Positions 8,098 through 16,042 of a stretch of DNA of 55,312 bases are shown piece after piece. The first letter of the stretch is position 1, and every line of letters begins with the position of its first letter. The translations under genes and the position numbers were made by a program. This stretch comes from Pseudomonadota bacterium. Its GTDB lineage: Bacteria; Myxococcota_A; UBA796; GCA-2862545. The notes under the pieces were generated by a model, which saw only the letters and a list, made by a program, of their open reading frames with translations, was not told the DNA's origin and made no database searches. The stretch spans positions 1 through 55,312 of the forward strand of contig PKDJ01000091.1 in NCBI GenBank assembly GCA_002862545.1, in the 5' to 3' direction.

Positions 8098-8892
8098 ATG
8101 GCGCGTGTGTGGGCGATTCCGGCGATGCTGATGCTCGTCGCGTGCAAGCCGAGGCCAGAGCCAGTGTTGGCGTGGCGCTTCGAGGCACGACGAACGAGCG
8201 GTGAGGTTCGTGTGCTGCCGGTCATTGCGCTGCACGAAGAGCCCCTGCTCGCTCTCGACTCCTTCCTAGGGCGTGGACTGTCCGACGAGGTCGAGGCACA
8301 GAGGCGTCTGCGTACCCAAGAGTTGGTCGATGTGCCGGAGGCCATCGGGCTGGCATTGCCGGGTGCGGTGAACGGGATCCTAGGGCGTACCTGGGACGGG
8401 CAGTTCCGCTACTCCTCGTGGCCTCTCACGGCACGTGACCGCGTCGAGGCCGCCCTCGAGGGCTCTAGCCGTCGCCTCGATGCGCAGCTCGGACGGGCTG
8501 CGCGAACTGTCGGTGGCGATGCTGTCCTGATCACCTGGGTCGATGCTCTCGACGCCCGGCCGCTGACCGCGGAGGGGTTTGCGGGTGACATCGTGGAGAC
8601 CACGGCGGGGCCTGCGGTGGTGGACCACGCGGATGAGCCCTACCACGTGGAGGTAGACGTCGGCATGGCTCTGGTTGCTGCCGACGGCGAGGTCGTGCTG
8701 CGCTACCACGATGCCTTCGAGGCACTCTTGTCCTCGCGAATGCCTCCCTCCCATGTCGGGCGTGTCGTCGCCGCCGAGCTCGCCAGTGAGATCGGCAAGG
8801 TCTGGGCCACCGACCCCGCTCTGGAGGAAGGCAAGGCCGACGACATGGCGCAGCATCCCGACCCTGTTCCACGTGGAACGCCGTTGCGTTAG
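8098..8892 (+). CDS. Lipoprotein of unknown function upstream of mnmG
   Basis: The ATG at 8098 opens a 264-residue protein with a lipoprotein signal (IPAMLMLVACKPRP, cysteine about 15). The rest is a soluble alpha/beta domain with segments such as VLPVIALHEEPLL, VGGDAVLITWVDAL and EVDVGMALVAADGEVVLRY. The overall layout loosely recalls CsgG/LpoB/GNA1162-type periplasmic lipoproteins, but I cannot assign a family. It lies nine bases upstream of mnmG in the same direction, an unusual place for a lipoprotein gene since mnmE or oriC is more often found there. The last codons contain a perfect parS palindrome (8865-8880). The upstream in-frame ORF start at 7966 overlaps the pseudouridine synthase gene and is not used. 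Confidence 0.65.
   Translation: MARVWAIPAMLMLVACKPRPEPVLAWRFEARRTSGEVRVLPVIALHEEPLLALDSFLGRGLSDEVEAQRRLRTQELVDVPEAIGLALPGAVNGILGRTWDGQFRYSSWPLTARDRVEAALEGSSRRLDAQLGRAARTVGGDAVLITWVDALDARPLTAEGFAGDIVETTAGPAVVDHADEPYHVEVDVGMALVAADGEVVLRYHDAFEALLSSRMPPSHVGRVVAAELASEIGKVWATDPALEEGKADDMAQHPDPVPRGTPLR
8865..8880. other. parS: parS centromere site 1
   Basis: The sequence contains the perfect 14-bp palindrome GTTCCACGTGGAAC (8866-8879), preceded by T and followed by G, matching the widely conserved ParB target TGTTNCACGTGNAACA in 15 of 16 positions. It lies in the last codons of the upstream lipoprotein gene, about 2.5 kb before parB. ParB is known to load on such sites as a CTP-dependent clamp and spread on neighbouring DNA. 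Confidence 0.93.
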
Positions 8893-8901
8893 CTCGGGGC
8901 C

Positions 8902-10755
8902 ATGGAGCGCTTCGATGTCATCGTCGTAGGGGCGGGTCACGCCGGCTGTGAGGCTGCCGCCGCAGCGGCTCGGCTTGGCCGTCGAGTGGCCATGGTCACG
9001 CTGCGCTTGGCCCATGTCGGTCGGCTCTCGTGCAATCCGGCCATCGGAGGACTCGCCAAGGGCCACCTCGTGCGAGAGCTGGATGCGCTCGGTGGACTGA
9101 TGGCGCGGGTCACGGATGCGTCGTCCATTCAGTTCAGGCGGCTCAACACGAGGAAGGGTCTGGCTGTTCAGGCGTCGAGAGCCCAGGTGGACATCGACAT
9201 CTACCCGCAGAAAATGCGCTCTGCGCTCGAGTGCATCGAGTCGCTGGAGCTGATCGAGGGGGAGGTCGCCGGCGTGCTGACGCGGGGTGGCTCCGTCTCC
9301 GGAGTCACGCTGGGCGATGGCACGACCCTCGAGGCGGGAGCGGTCGTTCTGACGACGGGGACGTTCCTGTCGGGAGTCCTTCATCGTGGACGATCGACAG
9401 AGGAGGGGGGGCGAATTGGTGACGGCGCCGCCCACCGCCTGTCGCGGTCTCTCACCGAGCTAGGGCTTCGACTGGGTCGCCTCAAGACAGGGACCGTCCC
9501 GCGCCTCGATTCCAAGACCATCGACTGGGACCTCCTCGAGGTGCAGCACGACACGGTGCCCGAGGGGCGCTTCTCCTTTGGTAGGCCGACTGAGAAGCTT
9601 CCGCAGATCGAGTGCCACGTGGCCTACACGAATGCTGTGGTTCACGAGCTTGTGAAGAAGAACGTGCATCGCTCGGCCATGTACAGCGGCGCCATCGTGG
9701 GCCGAGGACCGCGCTACTGTCCCTCGATCGAAGACAAGATCGTCCGCTTTCCTGACCGGGAGCGGCACCTGCTGTTCTTGGAGCCCGAGGGCCTGAGCAC
9801 GGACCGCGTGTATGTGAACGGGCTCTCGACGTCCCTCCCAGCCGACGTGCAGGAGGAGATGGTCCGCGCGGTTCCGGGTCTCGAGAACGCCACCATCCTG
9901 CAGCACGGGTATGCGGTGGAGTATGACTTCGCCGATCCCCGTGATCTAGGTCATGACCTTCAGCATCGTGAGGTTCGCGGACTGTTTCTCGCTGGGCAAG
10001 TGAACGGAACGTCAGGCTATGAGGAGGCTGCAGTCCAGGGCTTCGTGGCCGGGGCCAGTGCCGCGACCGGGAGTGTGTTCCACGTGGAACGCTCCGAGGG
10101 CTACCTCGGTGTGCTCATCGACGATCTCGTCAGCCGTGGAGTCGGCGGCGAGCCCTACCGAATGTTCACTTCGCGAGCTGAGCACCGCCTCTTGCTCCGC
10201 GAGGACAATGCCGACCGCCGGCTGATGCCGCGTGGGAGGGAGCTCGGCCTGATCGATGACGAGACGTGGGAGCGCTTCGAGGCGCGTCGAGAGGCGATTG
10301 CCCGCGCCCGAGTGCGCCTGGAGGAGACCACGGTCTCGCCGCGAGCAGAGCTTGTCGATGCGCTGCGGGAGCGGGGCCTGGGTGGCTTGAAGAAGCCGGT
10401 GTCGGCCGAGGGGCTGCTGCGGCGGCCCGAGGCGCGCTGGACGGATCTCGTTGAGCTGCTCCAGTTCCCTCCCCTCGAGGGTGACGTGGCAGAGCAGGTG
10501 GAGACCGACGTGAAGTATGCCGGCTACCTGGCCCAGGCCGCGCGCCGGGCCGAGGCGGCGGCGCGACTCGAGCGGGTTCGTCTTCCGGAGTCCATCGACT
10601 GGGAGTCGCTGGACTTTCTCTCCAGCGAGGTGCGTGAGCGTGCGGCCAAGGCGAGACCGGTGACGCTGGGCCAGCTCGCACGCCTGCCCGCTGTCACTCC
10701 TGCAGCTGTGAATGCGCTGGCTGGTTGGCTGGCGCGAGGTCGGGTCTCCGCATGA
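8902..10755 (+). CDS. mnmG: tRNA uridine-5-carboxymethylaminomethyl modification enzyme MnmG (GidA)
   Basis: MnmG, with MnmE, adds the carboxymethylaminomethyl group to the wobble uridine of several tRNAs, using FAD and NADH. The 617-residue product is full length: the FAD-binding dinucleotide fold starts at VIVVGAGHAGCEAA (residues 6-19), followed by SCNPAIGGLAKGHLVRE, the family signature GPRYCPSIEDKIVRF, GTSGYEEAAVQG and the C-terminal YAGYL-containing helical domain that contacts MnmE. The start ATG lies nine bases after the lipoprotein stop. The gene overlaps rsmG by ATGA, so the two are translationally coupled. Gene order mnmG-rsmG-parB is the classic origin-proximal arrangement. An internal parS site lies at 10076-10091. 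Confidence 0.98.
   Translation: MERFDVIVVGAGHAGCEAAAAAARLGRRVAMVTLRLAHVGRLSCNPAIGGLAKGHLVRELDALGGLMARVTDASSIQFRRLNTRKGLAVQASRAQVDIDIYPQKMRSALECIESLELIEGEVAGVLTRGGSVSGVTLGDGTTLEAGAVVLTTGTFLSGVLHRGRSTEEGGRIGDGAAHRLSRSLTELGLRLGRLKTGTVPRLDSKTIDWDLLEVQHDTVPEGRFSFGRPTEKLPQIECHVAYTNAVVHELVKKNVHRSAMYSGAIVGRGPRYCPSIEDKIVRFPDRERHLLFLEPEGLSTDRVYVNGLSTSLPADVQEEMVRAVPGLENATILQHGYAVEYDFADPRDLGHDLQHREVRGLFLAGQVNGTSGYEEAAVQGFVAGASAATGSVFHVERSEGYLGVLIDDLVSRGVGGEPYRMFTSRAEHRLLLREDNADRRLMPRGRELGLIDDETWERFEARREAIARARVRLEETTVSPRAELVDALRERGLGGLKKPVSAEGLLRRPEARWTDLVELLQFPPLEGDVAEQVETDVKYAGYLAQAARRAEAAARLERVRLPESIDWESLDFLSSEVRERAAKARPVTLGQLARLPAVTPAAVNALAGWLARGRVSA
10076..10091. other. parS: parS centromere site 2, inside mnmG
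   Basis: A second copy of TGTTCCACGTGGAACG, identical in all 16 bases to the site at 8865, lies within the mnmG reading frame where it encodes VFHVE. The two sites are 1211 bp apart, both 5' of parB. Occurrence of two identical copies of a 16-mer within this short distance is not plausible by chance, and the palindrome is the known ParB recognition element. Confidence 0.93.
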
Positions 10756-11297
10756 CAGAGCTGATGACGGTCCACAGGGCGGCGCTCGAGCAGTGGCGCA
10801 AGGCCATGAACCTCGTGGGTCCAGGTGATGTGAGCGAGCACTACGTAGACGCGGAGCGTGCGCTGGCCGGCCTCTCCCCGCGAGGGCGCTGGGTCGACCT
10901 CGGCACGGGTGCTGGATTTCCAGGGGTCATTCTGGCGGCCTTGTTTCCCCACCTCGAGGTCGACTTGGTCGACAGCCGCCGAAAGCGCTGCGTCTTTCTA
11001 GAGCATGTGCTCGGTGCTGCGCCCGATGGTGATCGCGATCGCGTTCGTGTTCTGTGCCGCCGAGTCGAGACGCTGCCGGAGCATGCCTACGACGGAGTGA
11101 CAGCCCGTGCATTCGCGCCACCACCACAGGTGCTCGAGCACGCTGCGAGGCTCCTCAAGCCGCACGGAGTGGTGATTCTCTTCCTTCAGGACGACACGCC
11201 GGTGCCATCGGATTCGCGCTTCCGAGTGATCGCTGAGCGGCCGTACCGGGTCGCGGGGCGGCAGCGACGGTCGGTCGAGCTTGCCCTCGTCGGGTGA
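10752..11297 (+). CDS. rsmG: 16S rRNA (guanine(527)-N7)-methyltransferase RsmG
   Basis: RsmG (GidB) methylates N7 of G527 in 16S rRNA with S-adenosylmethionine. The product is 181 residues from the ATG at 10752, which overlaps the mnmG stop (ATGA). The SAM-binding motif is WVDLGTGAGFPGVILA, followed by VDLVDSRRKRCVFLE, and the YDGVTARAFAPP segment matches the family's conserved ARA motif. It is shorter than the usual 205-215 residues, with the N-terminal helices trimmed (it opens at AALEQWRKAMNLVGPG). The next gene, parB, starts 55 bases downstream. No parA gene lies between, unlike the common order. Confidence 0.95.
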   Translation: MTELMTVHRAALEQWRKAMNLVGPGDVSEHYVDAERALAGLSPRGRWVDLGTGAGFPGVILAALFPHLEVDLVDSRRKRCVFLEHVLGAAPDGDRDRVRVLCRRVETLPEHAYDGVTARAFAPPPQVLEHAARLLKPHGVVILFLQDDTPVPSDSRFRVIAERPYRVAGRQRRSVELALVG

Positions 11298-11352
11298 CGA
11301 CAGGATCCTGTTCCGCTAGAGTCCACAGATCCTACTGTCGGTGAGGTCTGGA

Positions 11353-12240
11353 ATGAGTCGCGTGGGTCGGGGTCTTGGTCGGGGTTTTGCTTCCCTGATT
11401 CCGGAGGGGGCACTTGAGGTGCTTCCAGCGGCGGAGAGTAGCCGCCTGCGCACGGTTCCACTGGACGAGGTGCAGCCCAACCCCGAGCAGCCGCGAGAGG
11501 TCTTCGACGCAGAGGAGCTCCGCTCTCTCGCCGAGTCCATCCGAACCCATGGCGTTCTGTCGCCACTCGTCGTGCGTCAGCAGGACGGCCGGTACGTCCT
11601 CATCGCGGGTGAGAGGCGTCTTCGGGCATCCGCTCTGGCGGGACTGATCGAGGTGCCCGTCATCGTCTACAAGGGGGCAGAGGGCGCGAGCGAGCAGCTC
11701 GAGCTGGCGCTTGTCGAGAACCTCCAGAGATCGGATCTCGACCCCATTGAGGCCGCGCGGGGCTTCGAGCGGCTCATGGTGGAGTACGGCCACACCCAAG
11801 AGCAGGTCGCCAAGCGCGTCGGCAAGAACCGCGCGACGGTGGCGAATGCGGTACGCCTCCTCAAGCTGCCGGAGTTTGTGCTCGAGGCCGTGCGTGACAG
11901 TCGAATCAGCGCGGGTCACGCGAGGACCCTCCTCCCGCTCACCGATGTCGATGAGCTGCGCCGCGTGCTCGCAAAGGTGATCGCGCAGCGCTTGTCGGTG
12001 CGCGCCACCGAGCGACTGGTGCAGCGGCTCGTGAAGGTGGGTCCGGTGCAGGCCATCGAGCGCAAGGCCCGTGAGCGCACCATGGACTACGCCACTCGGC
12101 TCCTCGAGAGCTCGCTCAAGACGAGCGTGCGCATCGAGACGCGCAAGAAGGGCGATGGCCGCATCGTGATCGACTTCGCGGATGCGGAGGATCTGGAGAG
12201 GTTGATCTCCATGCTTCGTGAGCGGGACGCCCGGGCATGA
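11353..12240 (+). CDS. parB: Chromosome partitioning protein ParB (Spo0J)
   Basis: ParB binds parS and, as a CTP-dependent sliding clamp, loads SMC and directs origin segregation together with ParA. Chosen start is ATG 11353, giving 295 residues opening with SRVGRGLGRGFASLIPEG, the conserved N-terminal ParA-interacting motif. The CTP-binding/hydrolysis domain has GERRLRA (86-92) and ENLQRSDLDP (122-131), the helix-turn-helix is TQEQVAKRVGKNRATVANAVRLLKLP (quoted in part: QVAKRVGKNRATVANA), and the dimerisation region is at the C-terminus. It overlaps udk by ATGA. No parA is present beside it or anywhere in the window, although the ParA-interacting motif is kept, so a ParA is expected elsewhere. 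Two parS sites lie 1.3 and 2.5 kb upstream. Confidence 0.97.
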   Translation: MSRVGRGLGRGFASLIPEGALEVLPAAESSRLRTVPLDEVQPNPEQPREVFDAEELRSLAESIRTHGVLSPLVVRQQDGRYVLIAGERRLRASALAGLIEVPVIVYKGAEGASEQLELALVENLQRSDLDPIEAARGFERLMVEYGHTQEQVAKRVGKNRATVANAVRLLKLPEFVLEAVRDSRISAGHARTLLPLTDVDELRRVLAKVIAQRLSVRATERLVQRLVKVGPVQAIERKARERTMDYATRLLESSLKTSVRIETRKKGDGRIVIDFADAEDLERLISMLRERDARA

Positions 12241-12833
12241 AGATCGTAGGGTTGGCTGGAGGCACGGCCTCCGGCAAGAGCACGGTGGCGCGTGGCGTCG
12301 CCCGTGCACTGGGAGAGCGCTGCTTGGTGCTCGCCCATGACTGGTACTACCGAACCCTGCCGCCCGAGCACGCCGCGAATCCGGTGGGCTACAACTTCGA
12401 TCATCCCCGCGCACTCGACACGCACCTCCTTGTGGCGGATCTCGACAGGCTGCGGCGTGGTGAGCCAGCGAGGGTGCCGGACTACGACTTCGCTCGGCAT
12501 GCACGTCGCTCCGAAGAGCACTGGCGGTCGCTCGCACCGCGGCCGGTCGTGCTGGTCGAGGGGATCTTGGTCCTGGAGGATGCCGACGTGCGGGCGAGGC
12601 TGGACTTGAGCGTGTTCGTCCATGCGCCCGAGGTCACTCGACTCGCCAGGCGTATAGCGAGAGACCGCGCCCAGCGTGGGCGCACGGAGGCCGAGGTGCG
12701 TGAGCAGTACGCGCGAACCGTCGGCCCGATGCACGAGCGCTATGTCGAGCCGAGCCGGGAGCATGCCGATCTGGTCCTCGATGGCACCCGTGATCCTGAC
12801 CAGCTGGTGTCCGAGCTCCTGCAGCGGATCTAG
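12237..12833 (+). CDS. udk: Uridine kinase-like P-loop kinase
   Basis: The 198-residue product matches the uridine/cytidine kinase family, which phosphorylates uridine or cytidine to the monophosphate in pyrimidine salvage. The P-loop is GLAGGTASGKST (residues 5-16), followed by HDWYYR, the NFDHPRALDT segment typical of Udk, VPDYDFARHAR and VEGILVLED; the lid-like RRIARDRAQRGR follows. It is slightly shorter than E. coli Udk (213). The start ATG overlaps the parB stop (ATGA), so it is translated with the partition gene, an uncommon pairing. Its stop overlaps the stop of the convergent gene at 12830. A related phosphoribulokinase-type substrate cannot be excluded. Confidence 0.9.
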   Translation: MKIVGLAGGTASGKSTVARGVARALGERCLVLAHDWYYRTLPPEHAANPVGYNFDHPRALDTHLLVADLDRLRRGEPARVPDYDFARHARRSEEHWRSLAPRPVVLVEGILVLEDADVRARLDLSVFVHAPEVTRLARRIARDRAQRGRTEAEVREQYARTVGPMHERYVEPSREHADLVLDGTRDPDQLVSELLQRI

Positions 12834-13411
12834 TCGTCCTCGGACATCAGCTCCTTGAGCCACTCGGCCGACTCGTCGTCGAGCTCGTAGTGATCGGCCA
12901 GCTCATCGACGTATGAGTCCGTGTCGTCTTCCGGAGCGGGCTCGAAGTAGGCGGCGGGCTGGTCGGGCGGCAGCATTGGCTCGTTGACCCATGGAAAGAG
13001 CGCAGCGATGCGCTCGCGCTCCGTAGCCTCAAGGGGCTGGAGGACGTCCGAGTCGGATGGGGAGACCGGACTCTCTCCCCGCATGTGAGAGCCGAGCTCC
13101 GTCCCCGGATCGGTCGGACAGGTGGCCTCGAGCTGGCCGCCGCTCCACCACGCGGTGGCCACCACCCGAGCGCCCGTGGGCAGTGCATCGAGCGTCCGTA
13201 GCTCGACAGAGCTCCGCATGGTCTGCGAGAGCTGCCCGGCGATGGGGAGCAGCAGGCGAGTGCCCAGTGATTGTCCGCTCCTACTGAACATCTGTACAGA
13301 AACGCCGCCGACCGAGGCATCGGGGTCGCGCGGGGCGAGAATCACGGACACGAAGACACGGTCTGGTCGGCGCTCATCGAGGCGCAGTGCGAGCGAGATC
13401 GGCTTGGCCAT
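12830..13411 (-). CDS. Hypothetical acidic soluble protein
   Basis: The ORF track runs to 13828, but the convincing start is ATG 13411 (MAKPISLALRLDERRPDRVF), giving 193 residues. The N-terminal half has beta-rich segments (VSVILAPRDPDASVGGVSVQMF, in part) and the last 70 residues are very acidic with many Asp and Glu (EPAPEDDTDSY, ELDDESAEWLKELMSEDD). I see no signal peptide, membrane helix or catalytic motif and do not recognise a family. It is divergent from the peptidase-MA-like gene at 13520, and the 108-base gap between them holds a 17-bp palindrome (13455-13471). Confidence 0.6.
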   Translation of the reverse strand: MAKPISLALRLDERRPDRVFVSVILAPRDPDASVGGVSVQMFSRSGQSLGTRLLLPIAGQLSQTMRSSVELRTLDALPTGARVVATAWWSGGQLEATCPTDPGTELGSHMRGESPVSPSDSDVLQPLEATERERIAALFPWVNEPMLPPDQPAAYFEPAPEDDTDSYVDELADHYELDDESAEWLKELMSEDD

Positions 13412-13454
13412 CACGGCTCCAGTCAACAGGAACGACTTAGCCGGCGTGGGGGAG

Positions 13455-13471
13455 AGAAACGCTACGTTTCT
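13455..13471. promoter_or_regulatory. 17-bp palindrome in a divergent intergenic region
   Basis: AGAAACG-CTA-CGTTTCT is a perfect inverted repeat with 7-bp arms and a 3-bp centre, placed 44 bases upstream of the gene starting at 13411 on the minus strand and 49 bases upstream of the one at 13520 on the plus strand. Its size and position suit the operator of a dimeric repressor or activator controlling one or both genes. No regulator gene is adjacent. Confidence 0.55.
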
Positions 13472-13519
13472 GAGGGGTTCCGGTTGTCGGTGCGTGACTC
13501 TGTGCTTGAATGGGTAAGC

Positions 13520-14575
13520 ATGCGACACCTCCTTCATGCCGTGACAGCCAGAGTGGCCACCCTGATGCTCGCGGCGGGCCTCGTGCTCGGCGTCGGTGCA
13601 CCGAGCAGTGGCGTGGCGGCCGAGTGGGTGGCGTCCGCTGCGGCTCCTGAGGAGCCGCCGGAGATCCCGGCCGTTCCGGTCGACTGGGAGACGGCGCACG
13701 GGCCATTCGTGCGTGTGCATGGTGCGTCCCACCAGTACGCGACGGTTCTGAGGCTCGCCCGACACGCCTCGGAGTCCCTGCCTCGACTGGCGCTGGAGCT
13801 CGGCGTCCCCATCGGCGACACCGTGCACATCTATGTGTCCCCGTCAGACAAGCACTTCCGGTCGCTTCAGCCTGGGCGAGCACCGACGTGGGCCGACGCG
13901 ACCGCCTACCCTGGGCTGGGTGCCATCTTCATGCGTGGTCCAGGTGCCCGGCCTGCTACAGACGAGCCGCTGGAGCAGGTGCTCGACCACGAGCTGGTTC
14001 ACGTCCTCCTGGGCCGGGCGTTTGCCCCCGCGCGGGTGCCGGACTGGGTGCAGGAGGGTGTGGCGCAGGTTGCAGCCCATCAGAACGGGCCGCACACGAC
14101 GCAGACCTTGGCTCGAGGGATGGCTCTCGGGGGGCCGATTGCCCTTGAGTCGCTCACCCGAGGCTTCCCGGCTGATCCTGCACGAGCGCAGCTGGCCTAT
14201 GCGCAGTCGGCGGACTTCATCGAGTGGATCCGCGTGACCCACGGTGCGGATGCACTGCAGGTCCTGATTGCAGAGCTTGCGGCAGGCCGCTCGGTGGATG
14301 GGGCGCTGTACCGCGCAACCGGGCAGTTCCTTCCCGATGTCGAGGCCGCCTACCGAGCGACACTGTCGAGCGGCATCCCGCTGGGTCTGTCCTGGGCCAC
14401 GAGCACCGATGCCGTGTTCGCGGTCGGCGGAATTCTCCTGCTCATCGGAGGGGTGGCTCGGCGTCGCCAGTTCCACCGGCGTCTTGCCGAGATGGAGGCC
14501 GAGGAGGCTCTGGTAGACGAGCTGATTGCGGCCATGCGTGCCGACCGTGAAGCATCGGCTCGCTTGAGCGCTTGA
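13520..14575 (+). CDS. Secreted peptidase-MA-like zinc metalloprotease with C-terminal membrane anchor
   Basis: A 351-residue envelope protein. It starts at ATG 13520 (MRHLLHAVTARVATLMLAAGL), a signal peptide ending in the AA-rich VAAEW region. The central domain carries the zincin motif HELVHVLLG (HExxH) followed by PDWVQEGVAQ, whose glutamate would be the third zinc ligand in the gluzincin/peptidase MA-like family. The C-terminus has a transmembrane helix (AVFAVGGILLLIGGVA) and a charged cytosolic tail. The domain therefore faces the periplasm. Substrate unknown. The in-frame ORF opening at 13271 includes the palindromic intergenic region and is not used. A Shine-Dalgarno sequence before 13520 is not obvious, so the exact start is uncertain. 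Confidence 0.82.
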   Translation: MRHLLHAVTARVATLMLAAGLVLGVGAPSSGVAAEWVASAAAPEEPPEIPAVPVDWETAHGPFVRVHGASHQYATVLRLARHASESLPRLALELGVPIGDTVHIYVSPSDKHFRSLQPGRAPTWADATAYPGLGAIFMRGPGARPATDEPLEQVLDHELVHVLLGRAFAPARVPDWVQEGVAQVAAHQNGPHTTQTLARGMALGGPIALESLTRGFPADPARAQLAYAQSADFIEWIRVTHGADALQVLIAELAAGRSVDGALYRATGQFLPDVEAAYRATLSSGIPLGLSWATSTDAVFAVGGILLLIGGVARRRQFHRRLAEMEAEEALVDELIAAMRADREASARLSA

Positions 14576-14637
14576 TGGCTCCGCAGTGGTGAGACGGCCC
14601 GTGACGGACTAACGGGCTGGGCACTGTGGAGGATGTC

Positions 14638-16029
14638 GTGGCGGAGGGTGACGGTCAGTCCCCGTGGTACACGGATCGCTGGCTCTGGGGCGCCTTCATC
14701 GTAGGAGCGTTGATCCGGGTCATTCCGATGGCTGTGTGGCCGATGCTCGAGTGTGTGCGCGACGAGTGTATCTACCGCTCGATCGCGTACAAGATCGTGG
14801 GCGGCAAGGGCCTCACGACGGCGAGCAAGGGCTGGCTCCCGGCGCCGGGGATTCCCTACCTGCTGGCCATCGGCAAGGTCGCTACCGGATCGTTTCAGTC
14901 CGTGAAGTGGGTCCACATCGTCATGTCGCAGATCAGCATCGTGCTGATGTACCTGCTCGGCGATCGCGTGGGCAAGACGCGCGGGGCTGCGCGGTGGGCG
15001 GCATGGCTCTTTGCTGTGAATCCGACCATTGCGTGGTTCACGAACACGCTGTGGATCGAGACGATCTACATCTTCTTCCTCCTGCTCGCGACGCTGCTGC
15101 TCCTCGATTCGCGCGACAAGCCATGGGGCTGGGCGATCTTGTCGGGAGCGGCACTCGGTGGGGCCGTGCTGTTCCGCGGCATGGCGACCTACCTGCCGCC
15201 GTTCTTCATCCTCGCGGCGCTGTTCCCGCGGTCCTTCACGACGGCGGGCGTGATGGAGGGCATCCGTGGCGGATGGCGTCACGTGATCGGCTTCGTCGTC
15301 GGCCTGCTGGTGACGGTGGCTCCGTACTCGGTCTACGGCACGCAGAAGCACGGCGGCTTCCTGGTGACCGATGCCACCTCAGGGCACGTCCTCTACCTCG
15401 GCAACAACGACTACCCGCCGCTGACCTTCGACTATGGCAACGGCATGCTCACGCAGCCGCTGTTCCAGAAGTACCTTCGGATCGGTCGGAAGCCGTGCCC
15501 GCGCAAGCAGTCTCCGGTGCTCGCGATGGAGTGCGAGTCCGAGGCTGCACGCGAGTGGATCCAGGAGAACCCCGAGGAGTTCGCCTCGCGCATTCCACAG
15601 CGCATCGCCCAGCTGGTCAATCCGCACAGCTTCCTGACCCGGCACATCCGATGGGGCTACTTCCGAGGTATTCCTTGGGTGCTCAAGGAGTTCCTGGTTG
15701 TCTACACTGCGGCCTTCTCGTCGCTGGTGATGCTCGGGGGCACGCTCGGGCTGTGGGCGCGAGCCCGTGGTCCCTTCGGCATCATCGCGTCGGGAACGAT
15801 CGCGTACACGTTTGCGACGATCGCTATCGTGTACGGCATGACGAGGTTCCGGCTGCCCATCGAGCCTCTCTGGACGATCTACCTAGCGGTTATGCTGTCT
15901 GACTGGCAGGGTACGAAGAAGATTCTCGGTGATTCGATCATTCGGCAGGTCGGTGTGCTTCTCACGCTTCCGGCGCTCTTCGCGCTGATGTTGTGGTATC
16001 TCCCAACCGGGTGGCCGCTCTTCTGGTGA
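14638..16029 (+). CDS. Polytopic membrane glycosyltransferase of the PMT/ArnT (GT39-type) superfamily
   Basis: A protein of about 463 residues with roughly ten to eleven hydrophobic helices. The first extracytoplasmic loop has ECVRDECIYRSIAYKI with acidic residues where GT-C enzymes place the catalytic Asp/Glu, followed by GKGLTTASKGW and APGIPYLLAIGK; the later FTNTLWIETIYIFFLL is typical of the family (helix with conserved ET). These enzymes move a sugar from a polyprenyl-phosphate donor to lipid A, a glycan or a protein on the periplasmic side; the acceptor here is unknown. The ORF opens at GTG 14626, but GGAGGA at 14628-14633 lies just before GTG 14638, which I prefer. Downstream gene starts 14 bases later. 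Confidence 0.82.
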   Translation: MAEGDGQSPWYTDRWLWGAFIVGALIRVIPMAVWPMLECVRDECIYRSIAYKIVGGKGLTTASKGWLPAPGIPYLLAIGKVATGSFQSVKWVHIVMSQISIVLMYLLGDRVGKTRGAARWAAWLFAVNPTIAWFTNTLWIETIYIFFLLLATLLLLDSRDKPWGWAILSGAALGGAVLFRGMATYLPPFFILAALFPRSFTTAGVMEGIRGGWRHVIGFVVGLLVTVAPYSVYGTQKHGGFLVTDATSGHVLYLGNNDYPPLTFDYGNGMLTQPLFQKYLRIGRKPCPRKQSPVLAMECESEAAREWIQENPEEFASRIPQRIAQLVNPHSFLTRHIRWGYFRGIPWVLKEFLVVYTAAFSSLVMLGGTLGLWARARGPFGIIASGTIAYTFATIAIVYGMTRFRLPIEPLWTIYLAVMLSDWQGTKKILGDSIIRQVGVLLTLPALFALMLWYLPTGWPLFW

Positions 16030-16042
16030 GCATGGAGCTGTG

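Noticed and set aside
11341-11352. GTG start of parB four codons upstream
   Set aside because: Family alignment starts at MSRVGRGLGRG; ATG 11353 preferred.
11353-12240. Reading the orphan ParB as Noc
   Set aside because: Noc is also encoded next to rsmG in Firmicutes but binds ATTTCCCGGGAAAT-like sites; here the two nearby sites are perfect ParB-type parS.
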